Below, in pieces: positions 10,238 to 19,949 of a stretch of 64,000 bases of DNA. Where the stretch lies: assembly GCA_031771865.1 (NCBI GenBank), contig JASISA010000041.1:1054001-1118000 (forward strand), read 5' to 3'. This DNA is from Nothophaeocryptopus gaeumannii. Taxonomy: Eukaryota; Ascomycota; Dothideomycetes; Mycosphaerellales; Mycosphaerellaceae. The translations under genes and the position numbers were made by a program. The notes under the pieces are model-generated. The model was not told the DNA's origin, did not search any database, and saw only the letters and a program-made list of their open reading frames with translations. Each line of letters opens with the position of its first letter. Position 1 is the first letter of the stretch.

Positions 10238-11008
10238 ATGCCCGCAACACAGCCTTCCCGGGAGCATCCCTTCCTCAGGTTGCCCCTCGAGCTGCGCGAC
10301 ATGATCTACGATCGTATCTTCGACAACTCCGTCTGCTTGTGCATCAGAATCGACGCAGAAGGTGAGATATGACCATACATGGAGAAGCCGCGTCAAGGAG
10401 CCCGACGCCAGATCAACCCCATTCTATCGGCCTGCAAGCAAATCCACGCCGAAGCCATCAAGAGACTATACGCAAGGGCTTCCAATTTCGTAAATGCGGC
10501 ACAGCCGTTCTACTGGACTCACTTGGCGTTCGAGAGCAATATTGTGCGATACGACAGCCGGTCGGACATCCTCTCGAGTATCAAACGCATTGGCGAGCTG
10601 GGCATAAGTGTTGGTAGAGAGGATTATTTCTTCGAGAGAATCTGGAGAGGCGAGAGGGACGAAGACGAGCGCGCAAGGGCCGATCTACTGAAGGTCATCG
10701 ATGCGCTGCGAAGAACGACGAGGACGACGTTTGTGCAGGGCAAAATGGTCGTGTATCTGGAGGACTTGCGTCTTGGCGATCGGGACGAGACGTGCATCGA
10801 GGCTTTCTCCGCTTTGAAGTACATAGGCAAAGTGGAAGTCTGCGCGTGGACCATGCCCGGGGTCGAAGGATTTGGAGACATCAGTAGGAAGGCTTGGAAA
10901 ATCATCGATACGGTTTTCGCACGCGGAGAGTCGATCCGGGAAAGACGAGACGGGGCTTGCCATGCGCCCACGATCTGGAAAATCATTTCGAGCCAGACCA
11001 AGAGATGA
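10238..11008 (+). pseudogene. F-box-like protein 5, interrupted by one in-frame TGA
   Basis: From ATG 10238 the frame reads HPFLRLPLELRDMIYDRIF and RIDAEGEI, meets TGA at 10370-10372, and continues in the same frame with QINPILSACKQIHAEAIKRLY and a full-length family C-terminus ending at 11008 (257 codons in all). Aligned with the paralogs, nothing is missing at the stop, so a single base change, for example CGA to TGA, explains it. A GTGAGA at 10362 looks like a donor, but every nearby acceptor shifts the frame or removes the conserved block. Either a young pseudogene or a gene read through at UGA; the downstream part could also start at ATG 10379. Confidence 0.6.
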
Positions 11009-11198
11009 TGGTCTGCGTCAAGAATGCGACCGAGCCAACTTGGGCTAGAGCCAAAATATTGCAGATTGGCAAATACCACGTACTTGCTCCTGCCTGCGTA
11101 GCTGATGCAGTCAGATCCAAGCTCCCCGACGCCGCGCTGAAATACTCCATCAGTCAATCGAATTCCAATCTCGTGTGTCTCGCTTCTTCATCCATTCT

Positions 11199-11948
11199 TC
11201 AATCCTGGGCCATACTCGTGTCCCCTCCCTCCCCGAAAACATCCTCCATCCGACCTGCCCCCTCTTCATCTTCCTCCACATCCATCCCACCCATCGCCTC
11301 GTCGTCCTTCTCCGTACCAACGCCCTGTCCACTCCTACTCCTGACCATCGTCGCCGCACCACCAGTCTCCATAAGATCCTCATCCTCCTCGCTTTCCCAT
11401 TCATTCTTAATGCCCCACCCGACACCCGTGAGGCAGTACTTCTCCGGCGGCAACTGCACACCATAACCCTTCTCCACCTTGGGCAAAGCAATCCGATTTC
11501 GATCTTGAGCTTCTTGCATCATGAACTCTTTCGGCAAAGGCCCAGAAAATGTATATCCTTGTCTGGACGCGATCGCTTGCCTAAGCGCAGTTACTGTTAT
11601 CCCTTCCCCACCATCTGCTTGTCCTTTGCGTCCGCCACCACCGCCTGACGCATTTGTGTATCCTTCAGCACTCAGTCGTAATGAGTCGTTCAACACGCCT
11701 GATGTGTAGCGGTATGCGAAGTCGAGAAGTTGCAAGGGAATGCGCTCTTGGTAGGAGTGAATTCCGAGGCTGGAGAGGACGACGTGGATTAGGCGCGCAT
11801 CTCTAGGGCGCTTCGATGTTCCGTCGTCTTGTACGGATGTGAGGGGTACTTCAGGGTCGGCTTTGGGGGCGTTGTTTGTGCTGGGTTGGTCGGGTTTAGT
11901 TGATGGGTCGGAAGGAGGTGGTGTTGCTGGGACGCCGTTCGTGGCCAT
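11199..11948 (-). CDS. TAF9: TFIID/SAGA subunit TAF9
   Basis: 249-residue single-exon protein, ATG 11948. After a Pro/Ser-rich N-terminus, residues about 48-135 form the TAF9 histone fold (RPRDARLIHVVLSSLGI, ERIPLQLLDFAYRYT, then ITVTALRQAIASRQGY). The C-terminal TAF9 segment follows, with FSGPLPKEFMMQEAQDRN and LPPEKYCLTGVGW. The tail is acidic. A Gly-rich insert (SGGGGGRKG) lies inside the histone-fold region, a common fungal feature. TAF9 pairs with TAF6 in TFIID and SAGA to support RNA polymerase II pre-initiation complex assembly in the nucleus. The start agrees with a GCCATGGCC-like context. Confidence 0.93.
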   Translation of the reverse strand: MATNGVPATPPPSDPSTKPDQPSTNNAPKADPEVPLTSVQDDGTSKRPRDARLIHVVLSSLGIHSYQERIPLQLLDFAYRYTSGVLNDSLRLSAEGYTNASGGGGGRKGQADGGEGITVTALRQAIASRQGYTFSGPLPKEFMMQEAQDRNRIALPKVEKGYGVQLPPEKYCLTGVGWGIKNEWESEEDEDLMETGGAATMVRSRSGQGVGTEKDDEAMGGMDVEEDEEGAGRMEDVFGEGGDTSMAQD

Positions 11949-12451
11949 GGTGGCGGCGCAAAGGAATCTTTCGTGCGCGCGACGGGTTTGGTGATGTTCA
12001 CGACCTCAAAGTGGTTGTCGAGGCCTTCAGTGGCGGGTTCGCTGTTTGGATGATTTGGTGAAGCCACGATTGAAAGCGCATGTCAAGCGTGAAGTGAAGC
12101 TGCCAGAGGCCCAATGCGGCTCGAGCTTAGAACTATTCTGCGGGAAAGAATTCCATTCACATGCAAACCTTGGATTGATGACTATTCTGATCACTTGACT
12201 GCGCGAGAACAGCTATACATTCTCGGGGTTCAGACTGAAAGTAGAGGCATTCAGTCTGGCATCCAGAGTCTGCTTTGTGTCCTATCTCGCAAGCAAAGAG
12301 AAAGTAAAGTGCATCAGCGACAACTCGATCGACACGGTCCGATTCCGTCCAGAGATACCTCGGCCCTTCCAGACGATCCCGAAAATTATCCATATCTTGA
12401 TCTTTCCCCTTCATCTTCACTCTCAAAATCACAACGCTCGCATAATCCGTG
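11949..12451. other. Divergent promoter region of TAF9 and the SDR gene
   Basis: 503 bp between two divergent starts. The frames in it (for example 12114-12452 plus) have no family motif. No specific element recognised. Confidence 0.5.
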
Positions 12452-13298
12452 ATGTATATCAAAGACAGGACCTACGTGATCAGCGGCGGCGCCTCTGGCT
12501 TGGGACTCGCAACGGCTGAAGACCTACACAGCCATGGCGCGTACATCGCGATTCTGGATATGAACCCGGAGAATGGAAACACAATCACAGAGCAATTGGG
12601 AGACAAGGCAAAGTTCTTCGAAGTAGATGTGACAGATTCAGAAAGTTTGAAGAAAGCTGTTGATGGCGTTGTAACATGGGTAAATCCTCCGCTCTCTAAG
12701 AAGATACATGTTTTGTCTTCGACTAACACATCTTCAGGTCAAGTCGACCGGTAAACCCATCGGAGGTCTCATACCCGCCGCAGGAGTCGGCCTCCCAGGC
12801 AAGCTGCTCGACAAGAACCTCAACCCCATCGCCATGGAAAAGCTCGACTTCGTGATCGATATAAACCTCCGAGGTGTTCTGAATCTCATCCGTCTTACCT
12901 TGCCACATATCGCCCGCAATGATCCTCTTGGCCCAGACGGCGAGCGAGGCGTGATCATTCTGGTTTCCTCATCCTCAGCTTTCGAAGGCCAAGTCGGCCA
13001 GCTATCATACGCCGCAACCAAAGGTGCTATTCGAAGCATGACTCTCGTCCTTGCTCGCGATTTGGCTGGCAATGGTATTCGTGCAGTTTCGATCGCTCCT
13101 AGTCTTTTCGAGACGAACATGTCGGCGCAGTTGTCGGAGAAAGTCAGGATTGCGCTGATCAAGACCACGGAGTATCCCAAGCGGTTGGGCAATGCGAAGG
13201 AATTTGCTCATTGTGTGAGGATGTGTGTGGAGAATACATATATCAATGGAGATTGTATTCGGTTGGATGGCGCGACGAGGATGCCGGCGAGGATGTAG
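12452..13298 (+). CDS. Short-chain dehydrogenase, HSD17B10-like (3-hydroxyacyl-CoA dehydrogenase type 2)
   Basis: Exons 12452-12679 and 12738-13298; the 58-nt intron has GTAAAT, a GACTAAC branch and TTCAG, and the join is in frame. 262 residues. The Rossmann motif is SGGASGLG near residues 12-19, with an acidic ILDMN NAD-binding position. Catalytic residues are Ser154 (VSSSSAFEG), Tyr167 and Lys171 (YAATK). The AFEGQVGQ stretch and the end RLDGATRMP are typical of the HSD17B10 branch, which oxidises short branched 3-hydroxyacyl-CoAs, usually in mitochondria. No obvious presequence is seen. The NAG motif of classical SDRs is replaced by PAAGVG, so cofactor-loop geometry may differ. Confidence 0.88.
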
Positions 13299-13337
13299 GA
13301 TATCTTACGCATCGTTTTCAGCGACTTGGTCGCCTCT

Positions 13338-14108
13338 TCATCGCTTCCGTTGGCGAGACTTGAACTTGGCGCCGTTCTTATTCACACCGCCTGTGGTGCC
13401 GTTCATCTTTGCACGCTGATGTTCAACTTGTTTGAGCGCCGTGTCAAGCTTCTCTTCCTGCTCTTCTAGCGCTTTCAGCTTTCTCCTCTTCACATCCAGC
13501 GTATGCCGTTTTCGCTTTTTCAGTGCTCTTTGTTCTGGAGTGAGGCTCGCATCCTCACCCTCATCCTCGCTCTCGCTGTCTTCGCCATCAAGACCATCCA
13601 GATCGTCCAGCCCGTCAAGATCCATGTCTGCTTTCGCACTTGTCGGTCGCGATGGCGCGGTCTCTTCGCCCTCCTCTCCGAAAACTACTCTTCCATTCCC
13701 CGGCGCCATACTAACTCCCGTCTCACCCACTACAACCTCCTCTGCTAACCTGTCCTTCTCCCTCCTAGTCTTCTGCAACATAGTCCTCAAATACCCCACA
13801 TCCTGCGTCTTCATCAACTTCACCACGGCCAACCCAAGACTCCTTCCACCACTATTCTCCGCCCCTCTCTTCGCGACTTTGACCCCATTCCTGGTACTAT
13901 TATTTACCATAGAGAAGTAAAACTCGTCATCGTTGCGTTCGGACGCTTTTTGCGAGAGAGCCTTGATTTTCGCTTGCTTGCCTTTGTGGTCTGCGGCGCG
14001 GAGTTTGTAGTCTTTGCGTTTTTCGAGGAGGCCCCATTTTGCGCGTTCGGTGGGTTGGGCACGTTCGCGGTGGTTGCGCCGTTGGACGGCGTTGCGAAGG
14101 GAGGACAT
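13338..14108 (-). CDS. UTP11: U3 snoRNP-associated protein UTP11
   Basis: 256 residues from ATG 14108; the frame extends 21 bases upstream but only with a TTG. The start MSSLRNAVQRRNHRERAQP followed by GLLEKRKDYKLRA is the hallmark of UTP11. Then come FYFSMVNNSTRNGV, DVGYLRTML, an acidic stretch, and a strongly basic coiled-coil-like C-terminus (LKKRKRHTLDVKRRKLKAL). UTP11 is part of the small-subunit processome in the nucleolus, needed for early 18S rRNA maturation. The gene is convergent with the SDR gene, with only about 40 bp between the stops. No intron is required. Confidence 0.93.
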   Translation of the reverse strand: MSSLRNAVQRRNHRERAQPTERAKWGLLEKRKDYKLRAADHKGKQAKIKALSQKASERNDDEFYFSMVNNSTRNGVKVAKRGAENSGGRSLGLAVVKLMKTQDVGYLRTMLQKTRREKDRLAEEVVVGETGVSMAPGNGRVVFGEEGEETAPSRPTSAKADMDLDGLDDLDGLDGEDSESEDEGEDASLTPEQRALKKRKRHTLDVKRRKLKALEEQEEKLDTALKQVEHQRAKMNGTTGGVNKNGAKFKSRQRKR

Positions 14109-14642
14109 GCTGAGTGTAGTGTCTGGCAAGAAGATGGTCGTGGTGGAAGATGGAGGTCGAGATTTTGAGATGGCAGGTCGGCGATAAGCTTAGCGCCGAT
14201 GCATGGGCTGCTTGCCTGAGGCACTTGCGACAACATGATTGATATTTCGTGCCATTGTCATCTGTTCTATGACTCTGAATGCCGACTAAGCAGACTGCTC
14301 AGACCGCGTGCCTCTACCAAAGCTCCGTTGGGTGAGACATGGTCTTCATCCGGAACATGAACCAGCGGCCGAGCGCCTATGTATCTCAACGTCTTCCGGA
14401 CTGATCCTCAGGCAAGTCTCTGAAGCATTGCATCCATCTTTCGCCACAATTTCCTCGTAGCCTGAGGTCTGCTACGAAGAGAAGCGCGGTCTCGAGCCTG
14501 TAGAGTGTAAAGCACCGCCTGCTCATTTCGCCTCGCAATCTTTGCAGTAGGTGTATGTGCTATGAGTTACAGCCATCATCCGATAGCTGCGACTGTTTGG
14601 AATTTGAGCATTCGTGCCTCATTTCGACCCTTTTGATTTCTT
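14109..14642. other. Intergenic, UTP11 promoter side
   Basis: 534 bp upstream of UTP11 and downstream of CSL4. No gene or RNA seen; the frames present are shadows. Confidence 0.5.
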
Positions 14643-15218
14643 TCAGACCGGCTTCGCCACCTTCCTGACCTCCTTCTCGCCTGTCTCCGGATCCTGAAAC
14701 TCCCTCCAAGAGATAGGAAACATTTGGTTTCCCCACTCACTCGTCGCCATCACAACGCCCAATTCGTTCTTCGCAGTACTCGAATAGTAGCTCCTCTCGT
14801 CTCCCAAACTGATGACCACCGCCCGAACCACATCGCCCACCCGAAAGCTCTCTGTGACTTTGACCTTGTCGATCTCCGTGGCGCGGATGTCCTGTTGCCG
14901 GATCAGAGCCGGAAAAGGGTCTTTGCAGACATGTTCGCCGTTTGAGCCCAGAGCCAGGATTGAGATGTTGGCTTGTCGGGGCCCAGTGCGGGTTATGCGG
15001 CCAAGTATTACTGTGCCGACTTCTGGGAGGAGAGGGCCGGTGGATCTTGTTATTGAGACTGTAGGCTGCTTCGAGGTCTTCGATGTCGATGGCTTGGAAT
15101 TGGTTGGTCCGCAAATGCTGGCGACTAGGGAGTTGTCGTGAATATGGGTGGCTTCTCCGAGATTGTTCGAACTTGTTGGGCCTAGGTCCTGCCCTGGCAA
15201 GGCAATGTTGGAGGCCAT
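14643..15218 (-). CDS. CSL4: Exosome cap subunit CSL4
   Basis: 191 residues, ATG 15218. The N-terminal strand-rich part begins IALPGQDLG. The S1 domain runs from LPEVGTVILGRITRTGPRQA to FRVGDVVRAVVISLGDERSYYSSTAKNELGVV, the strongest CSL4 signature. The C-terminal piece has WGNQMFPISW and DPETGEKEVRKVAKP. CSL4 is one of three S1/KH cap proteins of the RNA exosome and contributes to RNA entry and cofactor contact in nucleus and cytoplasm. The C-terminal zinc-ribbon cysteines found in some homologs are absent, as in other fungi. No intron is needed. Confidence 0.92.
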   Translation of the reverse strand: MASNIALPGQDLGPTSSNNLGEATHIHDNSLVASICGPTNSKPSTSKTSKQPTVSITRSTGPLLPEVGTVILGRITRTGPRQANISILALGSNGEHVCKDPFPALIRQQDIRATEIDKVKVTESFRVGDVVRAVVISLGDERSYYSSTAKNELGVVMATSEWGNQMFPISWREFQDPETGEKEVRKVAKPV

Positions 15219-15430
15219 GATTCTGTATTCTTGCTTGATGCTATCCAGTTCCTCAAATATTCAATCCTCAATTCGAATGCCCGAGTCTGATAGATGTTGG
15301 TTATTTGATGTTTGAGATGGGGAGTTCAATGGAGCAGGACCGAGACGAAGGAAGGGGCTAGCTGAGTCATCAAAAGCGCTAAATTCGACGCGCTCTCATC
15401 CATGGAATTATGGATTGCCGCTAACATCCA

Positions 15431-16964
15431 TCAATCCTTCTTCAAGACACCAACCTCTGAAACGACATCAACTTCCAACTCTTCTTTCACCTGATCCATC
15501 ACTACCTCCCGCTTCTCCTTGTTGAAAAGCACGTCGACTTCTTCCAAAGTCATGCCGCGAGTCTCAACCCACACGAACACCACGAACACCACCATCAAGA
15601 CATCGAAACATGCATTCACGAAATAGAATTGATATCCAATCGCGCCCAATCCGAACGGAATGATCATGGCTACGAACAGCCCGCACAGCTTGGTGGTGAA
15701 CGTGTATATGGACATGCCAATTCCTCGGATCTCATAGGACAGGACCTCGGGCGGGTACAGCACCGTCAATGGGGTGATGCCCCACGCGTAGACCGCGTTG
15801 TAAAGGAATATCATGCCAAGCGTGGCGTAGATGCCGCTGTTGTTGCTCGAAGAGCCATAGAGCTTCGTCAATCCTCCGAGTAGGAACAGAGCCACGATCT
15901 GGCCGATGAGCGAAGGTGAGCAGAGCCACTTCCGACCAAGCTTGTCGGCATACCAGGAAGCCACGATGGCGACGATCAGAGTCCAGGCATTGAGCACGAT
16001 GTTGATCTGGAGCTGGGTATCTGCCGATTCGATGCCAGCACTTGACATCATATCACCGAAGTAAAAAGTGACAATGTTCGTTCCTGGGAGCATCACAATT
16101 ACACTGAAGGTTGTCACGATGAGCAGCCTCTTCCGGTTGTACTTAGTTCCCAAAGCTTGAATCAACGAAAGATTGCGCCCTTTCTCGAAGGCTATCGTAT
16201 CGACAATCTCGCGGAATTGAACTTCTGTATCTGCAGCATCAAATCCGTTCACGATGGACAGCACCTCAAGCGCTTCTTCGTGGCGGTCTCGTGCAATGAG
16301 CCATCTGAAACACATGTCAGCGTCGCAGCGCATCACGTCGAGACTGTGAATACCTCGGAGATTCTGGCACAAACAGCAACATCGTCAACGCAACGCACGC
16401 CGGACCGGCCTGGAGCAAAGTCGGAGTGCGCCAAGCCCACGTGGTGCTGAGGTCTTGCGTCGCATAACAGACTCCGGAGGCGATGAGTGTTCCAATACCC
16501 CAGCACGCGTAGAACAATCCCAATGCAAAACCTCGATACTTCGCAGGAGTCGTCTCAGCAACCAGCGTCGGCGCCGAAGTCTGAGCCAGGCCCATACCCA
16601 TTCCGACAATGGATCGCGCGGCGATGAACATTCCCACGTCTTGCGCGGCCGCCTGAATAGCGCTACCAATCAAAGCTGTGACAATCGCCCAGAAGATGGT
16701 CTCTCGACGCCCTCTCCAATCAACTAGGAAGCCAGCAAAGAGCGATACAGTTGCGCCGCCCGTGTATGAGATCGCAGTCTGTAGAGCCTTCGTGGAAGTC
16801 GTCAGATGGAAATAGCTGGTGTATGTCGGCATCACATTCAGGCTACCCATCAGCGAGCTGTTGTAGCCAACCATCACCGAGTCGATCGCCGAGACCAGAA
16901 TCAGGCACGCAATCAAGAGGCGCTGGCTCCGTGGAATGAGACGGGAGATCTTGCGGTTCGTCAT
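15431..16964 (-). CDS. MFS sugar transporter
   Basis: Two exons, 16964-16354 and 16304-15431; the 49-nt intron (GTATTC...GCTGAC...TTTCAG) joins PESP|RWLIARDRHEEAL exactly at the classic sugar-transporter PESPRWL motif. 494 residues with about 12 membrane segments. Further signatures are DWRGRRETIF in the first cytoplasmic loop, DKLGRKW in the second half, and a TRGMTLEEVD-like end. Members are plasma-membrane H+/sugar symporters or facilitators for hexoses, pentoses, disaccharides or lactose-like sugars; the substrate cannot be read from sequence. It is divergent from the ADP-ribosylglycohydrolase gene across an 0.8-kb spacer containing an inverted repeat. Confidence 0.88.
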
Positions 16965-17744
16965 GCTGTCGCTTGCTGGAGTCTTTTAAAAAATCGCACA
17001 ATGATGAGCCTCGCGGTCACGCCTGGAATCTACCAATACCTATTGGGCAGATATGAGGAGCTTTCTACCGCTTCGCGTGCTGTCTTGGGCATGCTTTGAG
17101 ATGTTCCGCCTATGCAGTGGGAAGATAACAAAAGTTGCCGATCCTGGAGGACCAAAGGTGGTGGTTGGCCCCAGTCAGACAACCTCTCAGTCACGGGCGA
17201 TGGAATGAAGTCTCTACGCCGAGTTCCTCCTCAGTCGCTATCTCTCGATGCTAAATGGTTTGGGCATTGATATGCAAGTGCCGGGAGCGAAAGAGAGTGC
17301 GCGAGATTTTGAGTGCGTGAGTGCACGAGTGCGAAGTCAATTACTTGAGCAAGCGTCAAAATTTCAGGTCTCCCAGTCAAATGCATGAAATTTTCATCGA
17401 AACAATAATTAATATGTGATTGATATCGCGCTAGTGCACTCACGCACTCATGCACTCATACACTCAGAATCCACGGTTGGCCACTATGTGCGTTTAGGGC
17501 GCCGGGGAAAGCGAGAGTCTATCTCTACGGCGGCCCGCATTCTTATACAGGACGCAAGTGGGGAACCTTGACAATGATCCTGGCTTCAAAACTCCGCAAA
17601 TGGGGTCCATGAAAGATGTCACTGAGATGTCAGCCGGACGTTGGCCGAGGGTAGGGGTCACGGCGACGTCCTCTTTCGCGGTGATGTCCTCATGGCATAC
17701 TCGTTCTCGAAGATCGAAGTTGGTCGCATTCCAGAGGTTGACAT
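16965..17744. promoter_or_regulatory. Divergent promoter region with nested inverted repeats
   Basis: Spacer between the sugar transporter (minus) and the ADP-ribosylglycohydrolase (plus). It contains the inverted repeats listed separately and no convincing coding sequence. Co-regulation of both genes from here is an inference from geometry. Confidence 0.45.
17311..17449. repeat. Nested inverted repeats in the divergent promoter
   Basis: A 16-nt arm GAGTGCGTGAGTGCAC at 17311-17326 has a perfect reverse complement at 17434-17449. Inside the loop a second pair, AAAATTTCA (17358-17366) and TGAAATTTT (17386-17394), is also perfect. The right outer arm runs into short tandem CACTCAYG/CACTCATA units (to about 17466). 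Confidence 0.85.
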
Positions 17745-19949
17745 ATGCTCAAGCGGCGTTCTTACGCTATGCCAGACCAACATACAGATTACTTACACAA
17801 AGTCTACGCAGGTGTTCTCGGCAAGCTGATAGGTGTTTATCTCGGCCGACCATTCGAGAACTGGACACATCAAAGGATTCTGGCGAAACTTGGGCCAATC
17901 CGCGACTACGTCCACGAGAAGTTTGGTCTGCCGTGTGTTGTGATTGACGACGATGTCTCTGGAACGTTTACATTCATCAAGGCACTGGAGGAGCATGGTG
18001 TCACGCATTCTTTGACATCGGAGCAGGTGGGCCAGACATGGCTAAACAATGTCATTGAAAAGCGAAGCATCTTCTGGTGGGGAGGTAATGGCATCTCGAC
18101 AGAGCACACAGCCTACACCAACCTGAAGCATAGAAAGATTCGAGCACCTGAAAGCGGATCTTTCAACACCAATGGCAGGACGCTGGCCGAACAGATTGGA
18201 GCTCAGATCTTCATTGACGGATGGGCGATGGTGGCACCGGGAAGCCCTCGACTTGCGGCTAAATTAGCCGGAGCTGCTGCTAGAGTCAGTCATGATGGCG
18301 AGGCAGTATATGCAGCGATGCTCTGGGCGGCAATGGAGGCTGAAGCGTTTGTTTCCAAAGATATCGACCACCTGATTGACACGGGCCTTCAACTCATTCC
18401 CGGAGACTCTAAGCTTGCCAAGGAGATCGCAGAGATCCGCACATGGGCGAAACAAGATCACAACTGGCAGGTGACTCGCCAAAGGATCGAAGAAGTGTAT
18501 GGATACGACAAGCATATTGGTATCTGCCATGTCATCCCCAATCATGGCATCATGATTCCTGCTCTTCTTTACGGCGGCCATGATTTTACGGAAGCCATGC
18601 ACATTGTGAACACCTGCGGCTGGGACACGGATTGCAATTCAGGCAATGTCGGATGTCTCGTCGCCATCATGCATGGGTTGCGCGCCTTCGATGGAGAGCC
18701 AGACTGGCGTGGGCCTCTCGCCGATCTCGCACTTATTTCCAGCGCCGACAATGGCTATGGTATCAACAACGCCGCTCGAATCGCGTATGATATTGCTGCA
18801 CTGAGATACGCTATGTCCGGCGATGTAATTCCTACCATCTGCAGAGCGCCTTTGGCACAGTACCACTTCACTCTTCCAGGAAGTATCCAGGGGTTCCAGA
18901 CAGCAAGTGCATCTGGTACTGAAATTAGCATTTGTCAAGATGGAGGCGAGAAGTCTGGGAAAACCGGCTTGAAGATCAACGTTCACGACCTACTTAAATT
19001 CTCGGCACCCACTGGTGTGCTCACTCCAACCTTCACACCAGCTGAGGTCTTACGAGTTAGTCGGGGTTACGAGATGATGGCCTCGCCCCTTATCTATCCT
19101 GGACAAGTACTTTACGCCAACGTTTCTGCATCGAACGAAAATCCTCAGGCAGTGGCCGTATGGCTGCAGCTCAAAGCGTATAACCATCAAGATGCCCTCG
19201 TCACAACCGATTGTCAAAGCAGGACTGCACTTGACCCAGGCGAGACTGTCGAGCTTTCGTGGTGTATCCCGCCAGCACTTCAGAACAGCCCGATACAACA
19301 AGTTGGAATTGCTCTTGCGTCCAGCTCGGACAACTTTACATCCGCTGGCGACGTTGTACTTTGGCTCCATAGCCTTAGCTGGACAGGATCGCCCTGCATG
19401 ACTCTCAATCGTCCCACAGCCAGTCTGGGCGAGGAGAACGGCGACCTTGGCGTCGAGCGCGCTGGTCAGTCTTCGATGTGGAAGAGCTCTTGGGTCAGCT
19501 CCGTTGACAAGTTCCATACCTCGCTCGGACCCTCTTTCTACATCGCACAGGACTGTGGCGAGGGAATGATCAGCACCGGTACCAAAGAGTGGACAGACTA
19601 TTGCGTCACCGTCTATGGCTTTGCTGTCAGCCTTGGCGCCGCGGCGGGTGTCGTTGTAAGAGTGAGAGGCTTGAACCGATGGTACGCCCTTATGCTTCTC
19701 AAGAATAACAAGCTCGGGCTCGTCAAGGCAAGAGACGAAGAGAGGATCGTGCTGGCTGAAGCTGACTTCAACTGGAGCCTGGACAGCAAGCATGAAATCT
19801 CTATAATCGTGGAAAGAGATCAAATCAGAGCTTGCGTCTCAGGAGTGTCGCTCACGACGAGTGACAGCGACTATACGGGCGGTGCTGCGGGGCTTGTTGT
19901 AACCGACGGAGCGCTTTCGGCGACTAGTATCCGCATTGGACCTGTGTGA
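17745..19949 (+). CDS. ADP-ribosylglycohydrolase family protein with C-terminal lectin-like domain
   Basis: 734 residues from ATG 17745; ATG 17769 (MPDQHTDYLHKVY) is an equally likely start. Residues about 20-350 carry the ADP-ribosylglycohydrolase pattern: GKLIGVYLGRPFENW, the acidic VIDDDVSGTF Mg site, an AAMLWAAMEAEAF helix, and WDTDCNSGNVGCLVA, the second metal motif. The C-terminal half is strand-rich; its last 150 residues (WTDYCVTVYG, LNRWYALMLL, HEISIIVERD, TGGAAGLVV) look like a concanavalin-A/LamG-type fold. The enzyme class removes ADP-ribose or related ribosides from proteins or small molecules. Substrate unknown. No signal peptide is seen, so it is likely intracellular. Single exon. 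Confidence 0.85.
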   Translation: MLKRRSYAMPDQHTDYLHKVYAGVLGKLIGVYLGRPFENWTHQRILAKLGPIRDYVHEKFGLPCVVIDDDVSGTFTFIKALEEHGVTHSLTSEQVGQTWLNNVIEKRSIFWWGGNGISTEHTAYTNLKHRKIRAPESGSFNTNGRTLAEQIGAQIFIDGWAMVAPGSPRLAAKLAGAAARVSHDGEAVYAAMLWAAMEAEAFVSKDIDHLIDTGLQLIPGDSKLAKEIAEIRTWAKQDHNWQVTRQRIEEVYGYDKHIGICHVIPNHGIMIPALLYGGHDFTEAMHIVNTCGWDTDCNSGNVGCLVAIMHGLRAFDGEPDWRGPLADLALISSADNGYGINNAARIAYDIAALRYAMSGDVIPTICRAPLAQYHFTLPGSIQGFQTASASGTEISICQDGGEKSGKTGLKINVHDLLKFSAPTGVLTPTFTPAEVLRVSRGYEMMASPLIYPGQVLYANVSASNENPQAVAVWLQLKAYNHQDALVTTDCQSRTALDPGETVELSWCIPPALQNSPIQQVGIALASSSDNFTSAGDVVLWLHSLSWTGSPCMTLNRPTASLGEENGDLGVERAGQSSMWKSSWVSSVDKFHTSLGPSFYIAQDCGEGMISTGTKEWTDYCVTVYGFAVSLGAAAGVVVRVRGLNRWYALMLLKNNKLGLVKARDEERIVLAEADFNWSLDSKHEISIIVERDQIRACVSGVSLTTSDSDYTGGAAGLVVTDGALSATSIRIGPV

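Noticed and set aside
10362..10411. A 50-nt intron that would remove the TGA in the F-box-like copy
   Set aside because: The donor GTGAGA is good, but the acceptor at 10411 shifts the frame away from the conserved LSACKQIHAEAIKRL block.
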